Assembly (NCBI RefSeq): GCF_030463535.1
Contig: NC_132893.1
Span: forward strand, 22,195,282 to 22,259,281
Source: Salminus brasiliensis
Lineage: Eukaryota; Chordata; Actinopteri; Characiformes; Bryconidae
DNA: 64,000 nucleotides
Direction: 5' to 3'
In this document: in pieces, positions 11,566-24,239 of the stretch
Layout of the letters: every line of letters starts with the position of its first letter
Numbering within the stretch: position 1 is the first letter of the stretch
Notes under the pieces: generated by a model
What the model saw: the letters and a program-made list of their open reading frames with translations, nothing else
The model's database searches: none
Told to the model about the DNA's origin: nothing
Position numbers and translations under genes: made by a program

Positions 11566-12198
11566 GGCTTTTGTGACTTCACCAGAACTATGTAAACTTT
11601 TGGCTTTTGTGACATCACGAGAATGGTATAAACTTTTGGTTTTGTGACATCACAAAAACGTTTCAAAGCCTTGGCTTTTGTGACTTCACAAGAACTGTAT
11701 AAACCTTTGGCTTTTGTGACATCACGAGAATGGTACAAACCTTTGGTTTTGTGACATCACAAAAACGTTTCAAAGCCTTGGCTTTTGTGACATCACCAGA
11801 ACTATGTAAACTTTTGTCTTCTGTGAAATCACAAGAGCCTTATAAACCCTTGGCTTTTGTGACTTCACAAAAACTGTATAAACTTTAGCTTTTTGTGACA
11901 TCACAAAAACATTATGAACCCCTGGCTTTTGTGACATCATAAGAACTGTAAGAAATCTTTTGGCTTTTATAACATCATGAGAGCTGTGAAAAACCCTTGG
12001 CTTTTGTGACATCACAAAATCATTATGGACTTTTGGCTTTTGTGACATCATAAAAACATTATGGACTTTTGGCTTTTGTGACATCACGAGAGCTGTAAAA
12101 ACCCTTGGCTTTTGTGACATCACAAAATCATTAAAAAACCCTTGGCTTTTGTTGTATCACAAGAACCCTTTTAAACCTTTGGCTTTTGTAGCTTCATA
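11566..12198. repeat. 36-bp minisatellite, about 17.5 copies
   Basis: Tandem units of 35-38 bp, each starting with GGCTTTTGTGACATCAC followed by about 20 more variable bases ending in ...TAAACTTTT or ...AAACCCTT. Copies 1-3 and 4-6 form a higher-order trimer of about 107 bp. Most units carry TGACATCA or TGACTTCA, one base from the CRE/ATF palindrome. Because 36 is divisible by three, the minus strand holds open frames (11738-11514 and 12123-11770) with a 12-residue period beginning (M/K)SQKP(K/R)V. There is no gene context, so I read this as a minisatellite, not a coding gene. Confidence 0.9.
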
Positions 12199-15100
12199 CC
12201 TGGGGGTGAAAAGTACATTATGAAACTTAATATTACAACTGAATTCTCTTTCTATTAAAAAATCTGGATAAAATGGTTTGTGGTAAAAGTCTAACATACT
12301 GAAGTGACCAAAAATAGATACTATTTATAATTGAAAATGGCCAGATATAATGAATCTATTTTAAATGAGACACAGAGGCACAGCCCTAATGGCTGGGTGG
12401 CCGAAGTCAATGATGGTAATGACCAGCCTTAAATGAAGCATGCTCTACACATTCAAAATGTCGATGAGGTTTAGAAAGTGGGGACCAATAAGTCATCCAG
12501 TGTCAGTTAATGGGTTGAAACAACATTATCAAGTGGCAGGCCACACTGCCGTATACATTCCACAGTGACAAAATCCCAGCATGTGCCTAATCTCCAACAT
12601 GCTGATCAAGAAAACCAGTGGTAAGACCAAAGAATCGCTGACGTTTTCGAGAACACAGTTTTACTCAGTGAAGTGCAAAACACAAGATCCTATTTGAAGT
12701 TGGCTGACGTGGTGAGAGGTATTTTACATTTTTTCCCCTCCACCAAAAATATTAGTCTTGCTAAGCTAGACTGCTTCAAATCCAGATATAATCCGCATAG
12801 ATCCTGCTTTGAATTCACTCTTCCCCTATGAAGACACGGTGTGGTTACTAATGCTCTTACAAGCATAGATCTATGCGTGACACTGGGACAAATCTCAGCA
12901 GAGGCCAAAGTGACCTATATTAGTCCTAAAACATATGTTACTGTATACAGTAAGTACAGGAAATAAACAGTAAACCTGTTTTGCAGGGGTTTCATTCAGC
13001 CCAGCTTCCTTGCATTGAAGTCAGACTTCCTCAGCAGTCTGTGCGTTTGTGTGGATCTGGCCCAAGAGCCAGTGGCCTTGGACAATGGGGTTTAAATCTA
13101 AACATGGTAATCCCACTTTGGAGCATTTAATCCCTACCACTGCTAACAAAAAGGAGTAAAAATCAGCTCAGCGCTTGCAGCACACTCTCGAAATCTTTGA
13201 GATCAATGGCTTTTAGGGCTGTTCTTCCCTTTCAGGGCATTGTCCGTGATGTTCTGGCAGTATCTGTGGAAATCACATTTGCACATTATTGGCTAAATTA
13301 AACTGTGTTTTTGCAGGGAACAACCCTGCCTCCTAAGGCCTATGATTCAAAGTGGCTTGGGATCTAGAAAATATAACTTGTAAATAAAAGTGCTATTTGG
13401 TGTCATATATTTCATCTGGGGTTGTGAATCAGCCCGGTGTGAGCATGACATCATGCTTTGTGTGCTTGGAGGAGAAATAACTCCTTATTGTGAAGGCCAG
13501 AGGCTGCACCGGTGAACTTTAATCGACATAACTGAGTCACACACGTCAACAACACCAGGGTGTAACAGTGGTCTGGTGGTTGAGGTAGAGATATAATCAC
13601 ATGTATAACGAAAATAGGGCTAAATTACAGTTATAGAGACTGGAGCTCAGACGCAGTATCAGGAAACCCCAGTCAATACTTAGTTTTGTGTGTGTAATTA
13701 TGTATTAAGAACATAATTGTGCATGTGTGCATGGCTGTGTGTGGCTGTAGAGACTGTAGTAGCCAGCCCTTATAACCCTCCAATTTCTGAAGAGCTGACT
13801 AAGGCTCCACCTGACAGGTGAGCTAGATCTCTCCCCGTTCTCTCTATCTGTCTCTCTCTCTTTTTCTTTCCTGAATTGTGGTATTTAGGTTTACTTCAAA
13901 CCAGTACACAGTGGCCCTCAGGGGTGCCCGATCACGAGTGCCTCATGATTAGTGAAAAAGAGGAATGCAGACACCAATGCCATGAGGAGCACACTGCTGT
14001 GAGCGGCCCTACAGGCGTCCGTCTAACTGAGTGAACACAATGACTTTTTCCACTAAGACTGCCATCTAACTAAGTGAACACACTGTACAACTGCTGTGTT
14101 GTAATTTTAAGGCTGATACAGACTTTTTTTCAACAAAAAAGGTTGAAATCTGTGTTGATGGGTTTCAAGTGCTGAATTTAATACTGGCATTATTATTAGC
14201 GCTTGTTTGTTTTTCCAGTGTGAAGCCTGATCTCACATCCCCGTCCTGATTTTGCTCCCCAAGAACCCTTGAGCAGTTACTGTGTACTCTGTAACACTGT
14301 TAACTATTACACTATTAGATGTGGTTAGCCTGTGTTAGTCAGAATGAAACATCTAAGCTTGAGTTAGTCTGTATTAACCCAAATTAAACGTTTTTTGGCT
14401 TTTTGCTCAAAATGAGTCCTTAACTGACGGCTCTGATATGTAGAAACCAAGTAGCTACATTCAGTGACATTACAAATATCGCAACCGTAAACCGAGGGAA
14501 GTAACATCAGGTAGGGATTTTATAGACTCCGCACTGGGACACCTCCATATACTGAACAAAATACTACAAATCAGTAAGAGAGAATGAAAAATATGTTTTG
14601 TATTTTCTGCCAGACACAAGTAAGGAGCTAAGCATCTCCTAAAGTACCCATCAAACCATTAGCCAATAAACGGTTTTGTATATTATTTTATGTTTTTATG
14701 CATTTTATATCTAACAAGTGCTGCTAAAGGTGCTGGAAAAGCCTCTATGAGTTTCACGGACTCTCTCGCTGGCTCTATGAGATTACCCAGGATTTCAGAT
14801 GCGCTCAGTCTAGCATCACATCTTCTTCACAAGCACAGACAGCATGCCCAGATTACTGCTGACCCGAGACGCACCAGCATTCCAAGGTTCATAAGATCAT
14901 GAGCTTGCCTTGAATTTCAGCATTAGCCTGAATAACACTCAAAAGCCACAGTTCAGGGTTTCTGGAATGATGCTGCATGAATTCTGTGCAAATGAGGACG
15001 TTCTATTTCAACTGGTTCAAACTGTTTGTACCAAATGAAACACGCTGAGACAAATGAGACACATCAACCTTTTTTGTACACCTTATTGGGTCCATGTTAT

Positions 15101-15919
15101 TTTTTTGGTTATAAAACAGAACTGAATAACAGAGGTTGTTTGATTCCTTACATATAAAAACAAAACATTAAATCGCAAAGAAAACTGACATTTAAGGCTG
15201 TTGTCAGGGCAACTCAAGACACATAAAAGCAAAACTCAGTACTCATTCAAACTACGTACAGTTTTTACAGTCTCATATTTATGGTCTAGAAAAATAAACA
15301 ACAGAGTAAAACTCAATATTATGTAACATAAGCAATAAAAGAAATGTTGGTGGTGGTTTAATTGTATATTGTATGTTTGTACATATATTTAATATTAGTA
15401 TTTTATATGGTATGTTGGTATCATGCACCTCACAACTCAAACTGCAAACTGGCCCCTGAGAGTCATTTGTCTGACAGTCATTAGTCATCGGCTAATTCTA
15501 GGAAACCACTTTTCTTATCCATAATAATGCAACATAAGTGTATTGCTTTCACGTGCCATAAATTGCTTTGACAACGACCTTAAATATTCGGTTTCAGAAA
15601 AATGAAAGAACAGACCATTGTTCTGAAGGGTAAGGGTAATAAAATTTAATTTGATCTGATTTTATCTGTGATTTCTGGTAATGAAAACAAAAAAGGACTT
15701 ATTTCTTTGTTTCTTGTATTTGGATTATGAAGCAAAAACCTAAAAAAAGGTGAAAAAAGAACAACCAAAAAATCCACAGACCTTATTGGTGACTATAGTT
15801 GATCTTTTTTTTCATGCTCATCTCTCTATTGCATCAGCATCTGAACACAGAACCACTCCTGACTGGACCTTTTGGTTGGTGAACTATTCTCAACCTGGCA
15901 GGCACAATGAGTTGTTTAA
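12199..15919. other. Long noncoding block
   Basis: No coding exon recognised. 13020-13360 is repeat-free with balanced composition and may be regulatory. 13840-13870 is a short (TC)n tract. 14690-14900 holds a 70-codon plus open frame without known similarity. Confidence 0.4.
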
Positions 15920-16190
15920 AAAAACACGCTCTATTTAAAACACTTGTACCAGTTTGACATTCACTACCATGCCAGTGCTATGTTGGTGTTACTGCTATGC
16001 TGAGAATGGCCCACCTAAATAATTCATGGTCAGTGGTGGTCCTATGCTGGTCCCTTTCCACCACAGAAAGCATAGCAAAAGATGGGCTTTTGAAAAAGGT
16101 AGGTGTTTCTGAGAAAATGGCCAAGTAGTGTCGTCATGGGTAGATAGGTATAGATAGTAAAGTGACAACTCAGTATATATCATGTTATTA
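15920..16190. mobile_element. Interspersed repeat, copy 1
   Basis: Contains CTGAGAATGGCCCACC, then AATAATTCATGGTCAGTGGT and GGTCCT. It aligns with CTCAGAATGATCCACC, AATAAACTGGTCAGGGGTGGT, GGTCCT at 25.91 kb. Both segments are also preceded by an ACCAT(A)CCAGTG-type block. It is an old non-autonomous element common in this lineage, and its ends cannot be fixed. Confidence 0.55.
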
Positions 16191-18432
16191 ACTGTCAGTG
16201 TAGGCCTTTGAGGGTCCCTGAGATTGCTGCAGCATCTGTCAGCTGTGTGTCGGTCGATGACCTGCGGGTTGCTCCGCTCGCAGATTGTACACCAGTTAGC
16301 AAGATTTTCTCTCCCCCTTTCTGCCCCCTATCTTTCCATATCTATCTCTCCCTCTCTCTCCGCCACAGCTGGCTCCAGTACAGAAGAGCAGAGGCATCAG
16401 CAGCCTGTCATAGTCAACTACAAGACAGCATGTCACCACACACACCAATTAATACGTCACTTGACACAAAGTCCTCTGAGGCAAAGAATGATTCAAATGA
16501 GACATGCTTGACCATGCAGCACGATAGAAAGTGCCTAGTTAGCTTTAAATGCATTGAGTAGCACCTTTGCTACACTGTGATTGTGTATGTGTTTGTGTGT
16601 ATGTATCTGGCACCTCAACTGTGGCAGATATGAAAACTCTTTGGAACGCTGTAATTACTTTGTGGAATTTGTTTTGCCATCAAGAAGGCACAATGCGACT
16701 TCAGTGTGACTGAAGAAGAAAATAATTCCTATAAATATTCTCTTATAATTACTGTCAGTGGCAATACAGATAAACATCGTGACCACTCAGTGGCCCCTAG
16801 CAAAGCTCCACGGCATAACTATCACTACTTCAATATTGTTTACTTACTGGTATCACAGTGAGTTCCAATTTCTAAACAGATTTTTTGCTGTGTAATTACA
16901 CTCAAGCATGTTTGTTACTTCAGTCCAAAATACATACAGTAGAGACAGTGTATTAGGCCTTATCGTGTGAACAAGTGATGGTGAGAATGAACTGAAATCA
17001 GCAGTATCGGTACCGCCCTTGCCTTCTTTATTGAAACAAAGCACAGGCAGAACCTAAAAGTAGTGCCCTATATAGTGAATAGGGTACATAGTGACATAAC
17101 TGTGGGCTATGTCTAAAACATAAGAAATGCGGCATACTCAGACAGGATTCTTCGGCAGGACGACACCCAGTCATGTCTGAATCATTTAGTAAGCTAGCCT
17201 TCTATTTTATTGGGCAAAAATGCTAATGGCTATTGACAACACAGCTAAATCCTTGTATCTAGCAATGAGCTGTCAATACCTTGGCAATGTCAGGACGTAT
17301 TGTTGTATTATTGACGTATTGCCTTCATGATTCGGTTACAGAGACTATTACATCACAACACTTCTTGTCTTCTGAGACAGCGTGGACAGCATGGCATCAG
17401 GTCAATATTTAGGTCAATACTTACAACCACAGACAGGAGGACAGAGATGAGAGTAAGGCAGGACTATTACCAGCAGCCCCTCCTCATCTCCTACTTCTCA
17501 GTGGAAGACCACTGACATTTCTACTTGGTGCTTGTAGGCCTAGTGCAGTGTCTAAGGCATGTTATAAGCTAACTTTAGCAAAGCTTTGGCAAGTTTGTTG
17601 CTGTTTCCAGACTGAATAGATTCAATTAACAATAGCAACATAGTACAGACACTCATGGTCTCTAATGGCTTTATTGTTTAATTTAAAGTTTAAAAATGAA
17701 AGGGGATAACCATAAGGGAGAAGTGTGTGAATGTGCCTGTCCATAGGCCAGAAAGTGTGTTGGGAAAGTAGCCCATTGGTTTTCTCATGACCCCTGTCCC
17801 TTACTGAGCATGTTCCTCTAGGGACAGAAAGCAACAGAGGGAGAGAGGGAGAGAGAGAGAGCGAGAGATCCGTACATGAAACATCCTGTCACTGGACTTA
17901 GACACTCCTTCACCATCAACATGGCACAGAGAGTGCTTTAGGCCCCCTAAATGACACAGACATTACACACATCATCAGCATTGTGAAGCCGGCATTGCTC
18001 AGGCAGTCAGAACTAACTCATCTGGCCTGAAGTCAAACAGTATCACAGTTCAGGAACGTTTGGGGTCTCAAAATAAGAGTTTGGTCTGTCCGTGTTTGGT
18101 CTTATATATAAACATTATTCTTTCTTTTTGGGTCAAACAGAAAGAATGATGATCTAGAATCTAGTCTTTAACCATCATAACCTAATTAGCAGTTGTATGG
18201 TCACTCAGGCTTTGCAGAATAAGATATATATTGCTGCTCTTATGCAAAATCTCCATTTCCATTTTCACTTTTTGATGTCATTGAAATTTAGCAGTTGTTC
18301 TTTACATGGAGTCAAAATCTCATAATGAACGGATCATTAGAAATGCTTCAAAATTTTAGCCAAATTGCAATGCAAACTCTAAATATGTTAGGTTAGAGAT
18401 ATACATAGTCATGGTGATGTGTTTTCTTTCTT
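16191..18432. other. Noncoding block
   Basis: 16200-16480 is GC-elevated with CpGs; its overlapping open frames (117 and 95 codons) match no known family. 17060-17090 (AGTGCCCTATATAGTGAATAGGGT) resembles a common fish MITE end. 17835-17870 is a (GA)n tract. No exon was recognised. Confidence 0.4.
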
Positions 18433-18690
18433 CTATAGGCCCCAATCTAATCCAAATATGAAAGGAAATAAACATAGATCCAACCATACACATTCTTTCT
18501 AATTTCCTTTGGTCTGCTTTGTCTTTAGGCCAAAGTTTATATCTAAATATAAATGGAAATACAAATGATTCACCCCAAACATACTTTCTGTTCACATTTG
18601 TTCTATCTTTAGGACAATGTTTATATCTAAATATAAACGGAAATATAAAATGTCAGACAGGACATTCATTCTAAAGCCCTTTTGTCCATT
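18433..18690. repeat. Degenerate tandem repeat, about 87-bp unit
   Basis: Three diverged units start at about 18433, 18523 and 18607 with CT(A/T)TAGG(C/A)C, followed by TTTATATCTAAATATAAA then GGAAATA. Spacing is 90 and 84 bp. The first unit is the most diverged. Confidence 0.6.
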
Positions 18691-21600
18691 TGATGTTAAC
18701 AGGAGGCCTTTTGCTCAAAGGCTTTTGCTCAAAATCATGTCATATCTCACAAACACCCCCAGAGCAACATGGAGGATTACAACAACAAGCGATGTTCTTT
18801 TCAATGGAGATTTAAAAATACCCAAGCCACCTGGCTCCAACAGAATGACCCGGGTTTTGTGTTTTTTCTCCCTTGATACTCCAGTGGGTTTGGTGGTTTC
18901 TACACTCTTGGTTTTGTACTTATTCCAAAAAGAAACCAACAGCCACCAACTGCAGTCGCGGCTTGAATTTGTGGCGTACAGCTGGTCTTGGGCAAGCAGC
19001 CAGTTAATATTATCTTAAGAAATGAGTAATTATAGATAAGGAGAGGCTGGTCCAAGTGCATTCCAGGCCCTCCCTAAGCGGACATTTTGGTATTTTGGGA
19101 CACATGACTGACAAAGTCACAATACAGTGACACAAACCACAAAATGAAATAGAAACCTCTAAAGAGATTCTAACACAAACATGCCAGTTATCTCTGTATG
19201 AAAGAAGTGTCATGAAGCCAAGTAGCCATAAAGCGTAAATTAGGGATGGGCCAGTTACAGGTTTTACCATTATATAAACCTCCAATAGTAATAATTTCTT
19301 TAAAATGTGTAATAATTACAATACCATCATATAAAATATCATCTTTTAAAATAGTTTTAATAGAATAAAACATCCTGTTGCTTTAGTATGTAATACAGTA
19401 TGTAATACACATGGCCATTGTCCTACCACTCTTTATCCCTTAGAACTTACCTCTGTTGTGATTGGCTTCCCAGACTGGCACTAAAGTGCTGTATAGGTAT
19501 ATAGATGCACTGTATGGGTATTAGGACAATTCTAAGGGTCTGTGACTGGCAGAGGCCTTAGAAAAAAAGTATTAATTGAATATTTTAGCAGAATATTTCA
19601 AGTCCTGGGGTCTAGTGTAATATCATTTCATGGGTCCCAAAATCCTTGGCAGTGCCCCTGTAGGCATGTCTGTGTAGATATGTTGGCTTAGTCTAAATGT
19701 ATGGCCTGGGAAGAGAATGGCACAATTTGAAACTTTAATATTGTTTATATATAAGACCGAACTCATATTTTGAGCCATGTCATTAGCATATGATGATGTG
19801 GGAGGAGACTATAGGGTGGAGGCTTTGAGCTGGACTTTATGTTGTTTCTGCTTTGAGCTAGAATGCCAGAGTGCCAATCCCCCATTCCCGAGCAAGAACT
19901 GAGATACATGACATGAGGAGACAGGGTGCTGGTGGGTTGTGAATACTAGACATGTGAACAAGGTAGAGATTCAATTTATGGGTTGTTGGACTGGAAAAAA
20001 GTAAGGGTTTCAGGTGTGCTTCTGCTCTCAAAATCCTGTTATTACATATGTCCACTTCAGATGTCCACTTCAAAATGATATGGATCCTTTAACAATACAT
20101 TGAAAATTACATACATTTCAAAAATATGTGCAATAAAACCTACGGAAACTTGGCAAGTGAACAACAGAAGCATGTACTCACGCAGCAGGACCACTATTCT
20201 GGAATCAACTTGGCTGGACTATGACCAGAACATACAGGGTAACTGATCCTAGTCTGGCACTCTTGTCCACAAACACGTGATTTATCTTCTTCATATGTTG
20301 GGTTTATTAACTGGCTCTGACCTTGACCAGTGGTTTTGTGGAAACGTCTTGTGGAAAAGTTGTATTATCGAGAGTACACTACTAGATAAGGTGTGTTTAG
20401 CACAATGGACACAAACAGCACATGAGATAACACACAATAGGCTACCTCGCCTTATCAAGTGCACACACGCTATGAACACACATCTCTATTCAAGGGGGAT
20501 ACCTCACGAATGACCTTACCTTGAATTTATCATCCATGCATCTACATATCACCACCAAAACATTTTCGTATTTATCATACACATGAGGTCATTTTCAAGC
20601 CCTTTAAGACGTTTTTGTATATGATGCACCAGTAGTTTCAGCAACTGCCCACTGGCTTCGATTGTAAGTGTGCTTTAATAGGTCGATAGGTACAGGGAAT
20701 TACATGGAATCTGGAAGACCAAGACAACTCTTAGAGAGAGCAAATTAAAACACCTGCCTGGCAGGAACCTGTAGGAAGGTTTAGCTGTGTAAAGAGGGTG
20801 GTGCACCATTCTACTCGCCTGATCCATAAACTGAAATGATGCTGTAAAAGGGAAAACAACAAGTGGAAGGCTTTCCCCACCTCTCCTTGTTACTGAAAAG
20901 CCATTACTTCATCTTGTTATCAAAAATAGCCAACCATTTATCCCCCAATTTCCTGCGCCACAGCATTCATCATGGCAACGCTGTGCTGCCTTCCCCCTGG
21001 TTCACAAGACGCTATTCTCTCCCTATTTCCTCCACGAAAAAAACAGCACAGTACATGGGAGGACACACCTGCAGACGTACAGTGCTTGTGTGTGTGATTG
21101 TGCGTCAGCCCACAACTGCACCCAAGGTCAGACCATTAGACACAACTTGTCACCTACTAAATACACACTACTCATTCTGTCTGAGCACAGAAGAATGAAC
21201 AATAGCCCCGGACTTGCACTGTGACGACGCTCAGCAGCCCCCTACGTGGAGGAAAACCTTATAGATGGCTTCCTAAGCGATTCTTTCCCACACCTTCACG
21301 AAAGCAAGTGTGGCACGGAGTTGTGGTCATCTGCACACAGACGTGTTTTGGTAACAGATTTCTCATGAGGGCGCACACTGCACACAACTAACAGAAAGTC
21401 AGGGAGTGACACAGGTCTCTTATTTATACATGGGAAAACACATGTGTAACACTTTTGGTTGGGTGTGAAAAGGCACGATGGCTTGGAATGACCTAGATTC
21501 ACATACAGTAATCCAAACTTACAGCTAACTATCTCTGTAAGTTTTGTGTTTGAGGAAAGGAAAGGAAAACCTGAATTCAGTTCAAATCAAGAAATTTTAG

Positions 21601-22293
21601 ACCCACATTAAGGTATGTCAAGAATGGAGATAAACTTATGTCAAATTCTATATTGCTGTTTTACAATGAAATCCATGTATCTCCATTTTTGTCTGTTTTT
21701 TAGTATCATTCTGGATGAACAGACTAATAGAAATGCTCGAAAATATCTGGAATAAACTCTTATTTTATATTCATTTCTATTCAGAGTATTCATTTTTGCC
21801 CTCTCCTGTAAAGTCACCATTTTAGGGCATACATGTTTTTATTGGACTGCGCTGATGTATTATGCAGTATATATAATTTAAAATGATATAATATAATTTG
21901 AATATAATTTACATTTTTTATGATGAATGGACCAATAGAAATGTTAAAAAAATAATTATAATAAAATACAATGTTTTATTTTTTTTTTATTTTTTTTTTT
22001 TATTAAATGTCATTAAGCCATTAAAATATGTGAATAATGGAAACCTATTTTCATAATACCAGAAGCAAACAGCAGTGTTTTTGTGAATTTCTATAAACTA
22101 TGACCTGCCCTTAAAGTCTTTTTTCGTGGTGGTTTGTGCCCCCCATTCTCAGTCAACAGCCCACACTGAGCACAGCCCTCAGCGGTTTATAGTAAGAGCG
22201 AGTAGCAGGTCTGCTCCACACACTGTGAAAGAAACGCAGGTTTAAAAACTAGTAATCACCATCCCCTGACACTGTCTGGACAAGCTGACCTAC
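18691..22293. other. Noncoding block, probably intron 1 of the signal-peptide gene
   Basis: Lies immediately 3' of the donor at 22293 on the minus strand. No second exon with an Ig-V pattern (Cys...Trp...Asp-x-Gly-x-Tyr-x-Cys) was found. A plus-strand 133-codon frame at 18617-19018 matches nothing known. 21960-22005 is a T-rich tract. Confidence 0.4.
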
Positions 22294-22363
22294 CTGAGAT
22301 CAGACACAGAAAGGTGAAAGCTGGCAGCAAGGTGCCAAGTTTCTCTCCGGTTCGGATCTCCAT
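22294..22363 (-). CDS. First coding exon, secreted/membrane protein (esam candidate)
   Basis: On the minus strand an ATG at 22363 in good initiation context (G at -3, G at +4) starts MEIRTGEK followed by LGTLLPAFTFLCLIS, a typical signal peptide with a short charged N-terminus and a hydrophobic core. The frame runs into a strong donor (TCTCAG then GTAGGT) at 22294/22293, giving a 70-bp coding part ending in phase 1. Signal-peptide exons joined in phase 1 to an Ig V-type exon are the rule in the JAM/ESAM/CLMP group. In human, ESAM lies downstream of MSANTD2 on the same strand, the arrangement here. The remaining exons are not seen in the window, so either intron 1 exceeds 22 kb or I missed short exons. 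The gene identity is inference; the exon is well supported. Confidence 0.6.
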
Positions 22364-22960
22364 TGCTCAGGCTGTAGAGTCTGAACTCTCCCCGCTCACT
22401 TCTGGGTCCTCGCGTCTCCTCTCAGTCCTCAGAAGCACTCCCGTTATCTACACAAGGCAGAGCCGGTGGTTAGCGGCGTCTTTCAAGTGCTCTTCCTAAA
22501 ACAACACGACCCCTCTTCAGGAACACCACAGACCCCCAGCGCGAAAAAAAAAAACGGCTCCGTAATCGAAAAGTGGGACGGAAACTTCCCGAAGTGCCGG
22601 AACAAAGTGAACGATATCAGAGGCGAGAGTAGTTTACGTTGCACTTCGACCCCGAAAGCTTACGGTGATAGCAAAGTTGGCACAGCGGTCTCGGTTAGAG
22701 GAGCTCCCCCCTCTGCACTGGACTGTTAGGCTAAGCTGGCTGTTGCACCTGCCTTAGGAACGCCCCCCCCCTGCAGTTGGTGACACGTCACCACCTCTCC
22801 TACAGGTGATCTTGTACCGCGCTCTCCCACGGTGCGCTTTATTTCGCCACCTGTATGGAGAGACGCCCCGCCCCACCGTGCAGGGATTGGAGGGCTGCTT
22901 GTGAGAATGATCTAGTAGCCAATCAGCGCAGAAGGCGGAAAACGGGTGGAAAGAAAATCA
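22364..22960 (-). promoter_or_regulatory. CpG-rich promoter and 5' UTR of the signal-peptide gene
   Basis: GC- and CpG-rich between AT-rich flanks. It contains a GCCCCGCCCC GC box near 22866 and a CCAAT box (GCCAATCAGCG) near 22918, with a further inverted CCAAT (GGATTGG) near 22883. No TATA box is obvious, as usual for a CpG-island promoter. An 87-codon plus-strand frame inside it is a shadow of GC-rich sequence. Confidence 0.55.
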
Positions 22961-23144
22961 CGCTCGCTGCACACTCACTGGGAAGCGATTGGCATTGTCT
23001 AATACTTTATTTATTTGTTTGTTTATTTGTTTACTTATTTCTGCATTTGCTTACTTTTGTGTGCACAAAAAACAAAATATATGGTTATTCGTATTTTTAA
23101 GACGTAAACTGATGTGATGAAGACTTGAAAAATAACAATACTAC

Positions 23145-23154
23145 TACTACTACA

Positions 23155-23195
<41 letters not shown>

Positions 23196-23225
23196 ATAAT
23201 ATAATATAATTATAATAATAATGGT
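23145..23225. repeat. (AAAT)n and (TAATA)n microsatellite
   Basis: About eleven AAAT units from 23155 followed by ATAAT repeats. Confidence 0.9.
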
Positions 23226-23239
23226 GACAATTACTATAA

Positions 23240-23480
23240 TTACCGGGCTATTGATGACAGGGTTGTGGGTTCAATACCTGGGTTCAGCAAGCTGCCACTG
23301 TTGGGCCCATGAGCCCTTCATCCTCCCTGCTCCCCGGGCACCGTACCAATGACTGCCCACTGCTCCAGGCACGTGTGCTCACTGTTTTACTGTGTTGTTT
23401 GATCAATAGTGTGTGTGTGTTCACTGCACGGATGGGTTAAAGGCAGAGACCAAATGTAAGGGTTAGGGTTAGGAGGCCAA
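23240..23480 (+). mobile_element. tRNA-derived SINE
   Basis: A pol III B-box match, GGTTCAATACC, lies at 23268-23278, preceded by a degenerate A-box-like segment (GGGCTATTGATGACAGGG). The body (ACTGCCCACTGCTCC, GTGTGTTCACTGCACGGATGGGTTAAAGGCAGAG) is the common teleost SINE body seen downstream of such heads. It ends AAATGTAAGGGTTAGGG; the two TTAGGG units at the tail are not telomeric evidence. Confidence 0.6.
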
Positions 23481-23639
23481 ATTCCTACACAAATAGTGAA
23501 TATGGTTGTCTTGTCTATTATTATTACTTTTTAAGATATACATGGGGCTACAGAGCACTAGATATATCAGATTATTGTATTATAAAATTATACAATATTG
23601 TATCAGATTATTTTCTTATAAAAGAAAAACAATTGCTAA

Positions 23640-24110
23640 TTGTGATGTATGGGAGTGAAGGGTTGATGTGGATCAAATCATCTGTGAAAAGGCTGAAAAG
23701 ATGAAAAGAGGATGGCTTTTACAGGATAATGACTCAAATCATACCTAAAGGTCCACCATGAAACTGCTTGAAGAGACACATAAGGAGGCTTTTGGAATAG
23801 CCATCATTGTCCCCTGACCTAGACGGCTTAGAAAATTTGTTGATGGACCTTAAATAACTTGCAGCAAGACAGTCCAGGTAAGTACGTTAGGAAGTACTGG
23901 CCATTTTTTTTATTATCAATTATCAATCACTTTTATTTATTATTATTATTATTTTGTATATGTTATGAAAGGCAGAGGAACTGTGCATTAGAGTTTGATG
24001 AAAAATTACTACAGAGGCTGCGTTGACTACTTCTAAATAATAATAAAAATAATAATAATAATGAAAACAACAAACTGGCCAAGGGTCCTTATACTTTTGC
24101 ATAAGAGTGT
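23640..24110 (+). mobile_element. Decayed Tc1-like element
   Basis: Plus-strand translation near 23709 reads GWLLQDNDSNHT, the decayed transposase LLQDNDPNHT motif. Downstream CCCCTGACCTAGACGG corresponds to SPDLNP and GAAAATTTGTTGATGGACC to the 'ENLWxDL' region. The right end (CTTATACTTTTGCATAAGAGTGT) matches the family's terminus. It is interrupted by ATT and AAT microsatellite growth. Another fragment of the same family ends near 30115. Confidence 0.65.
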
Positions 24111-24239
24111 GTACATGATAATGATAACAATGGGGGCTCATGAGGCATGTGCAAGACGTAGGCCTGTGTCTGGGACAGTTAGGCTATAAGGCAGTTTCGG
24201 AAATACAATGGGAGTGACTGGAGACCCTGGTACTTTACT

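Noticed and set aside
11566..12198. CRISPR-like array of regularly spaced repeats
   Set aside because: Units are contiguous and diverged, without unique spacers, and the genome is a vertebrate; it is a minisatellite.
18617..19018. 133-codon plus-strand ORF with a hydrophobic segment (GLVVSTLLVLYLF)
   Set aside because: Begins inside a degenerate tandem repeat and shows no homology, so the single hydrophobic run is not enough.
22466..22729. 87-codon plus-strand ORF in the 22.4-22.9 kb CpG island
   Set aside because: Lies over the promoter/5' UTR of the minus-strand signal-peptide gene and has no recognisable domain or donor.
23455..23472. Interstitial telomere repeat (TTAGGG)
   Set aside because: Only two units at the tail of a SINE; too short to be meaningful.
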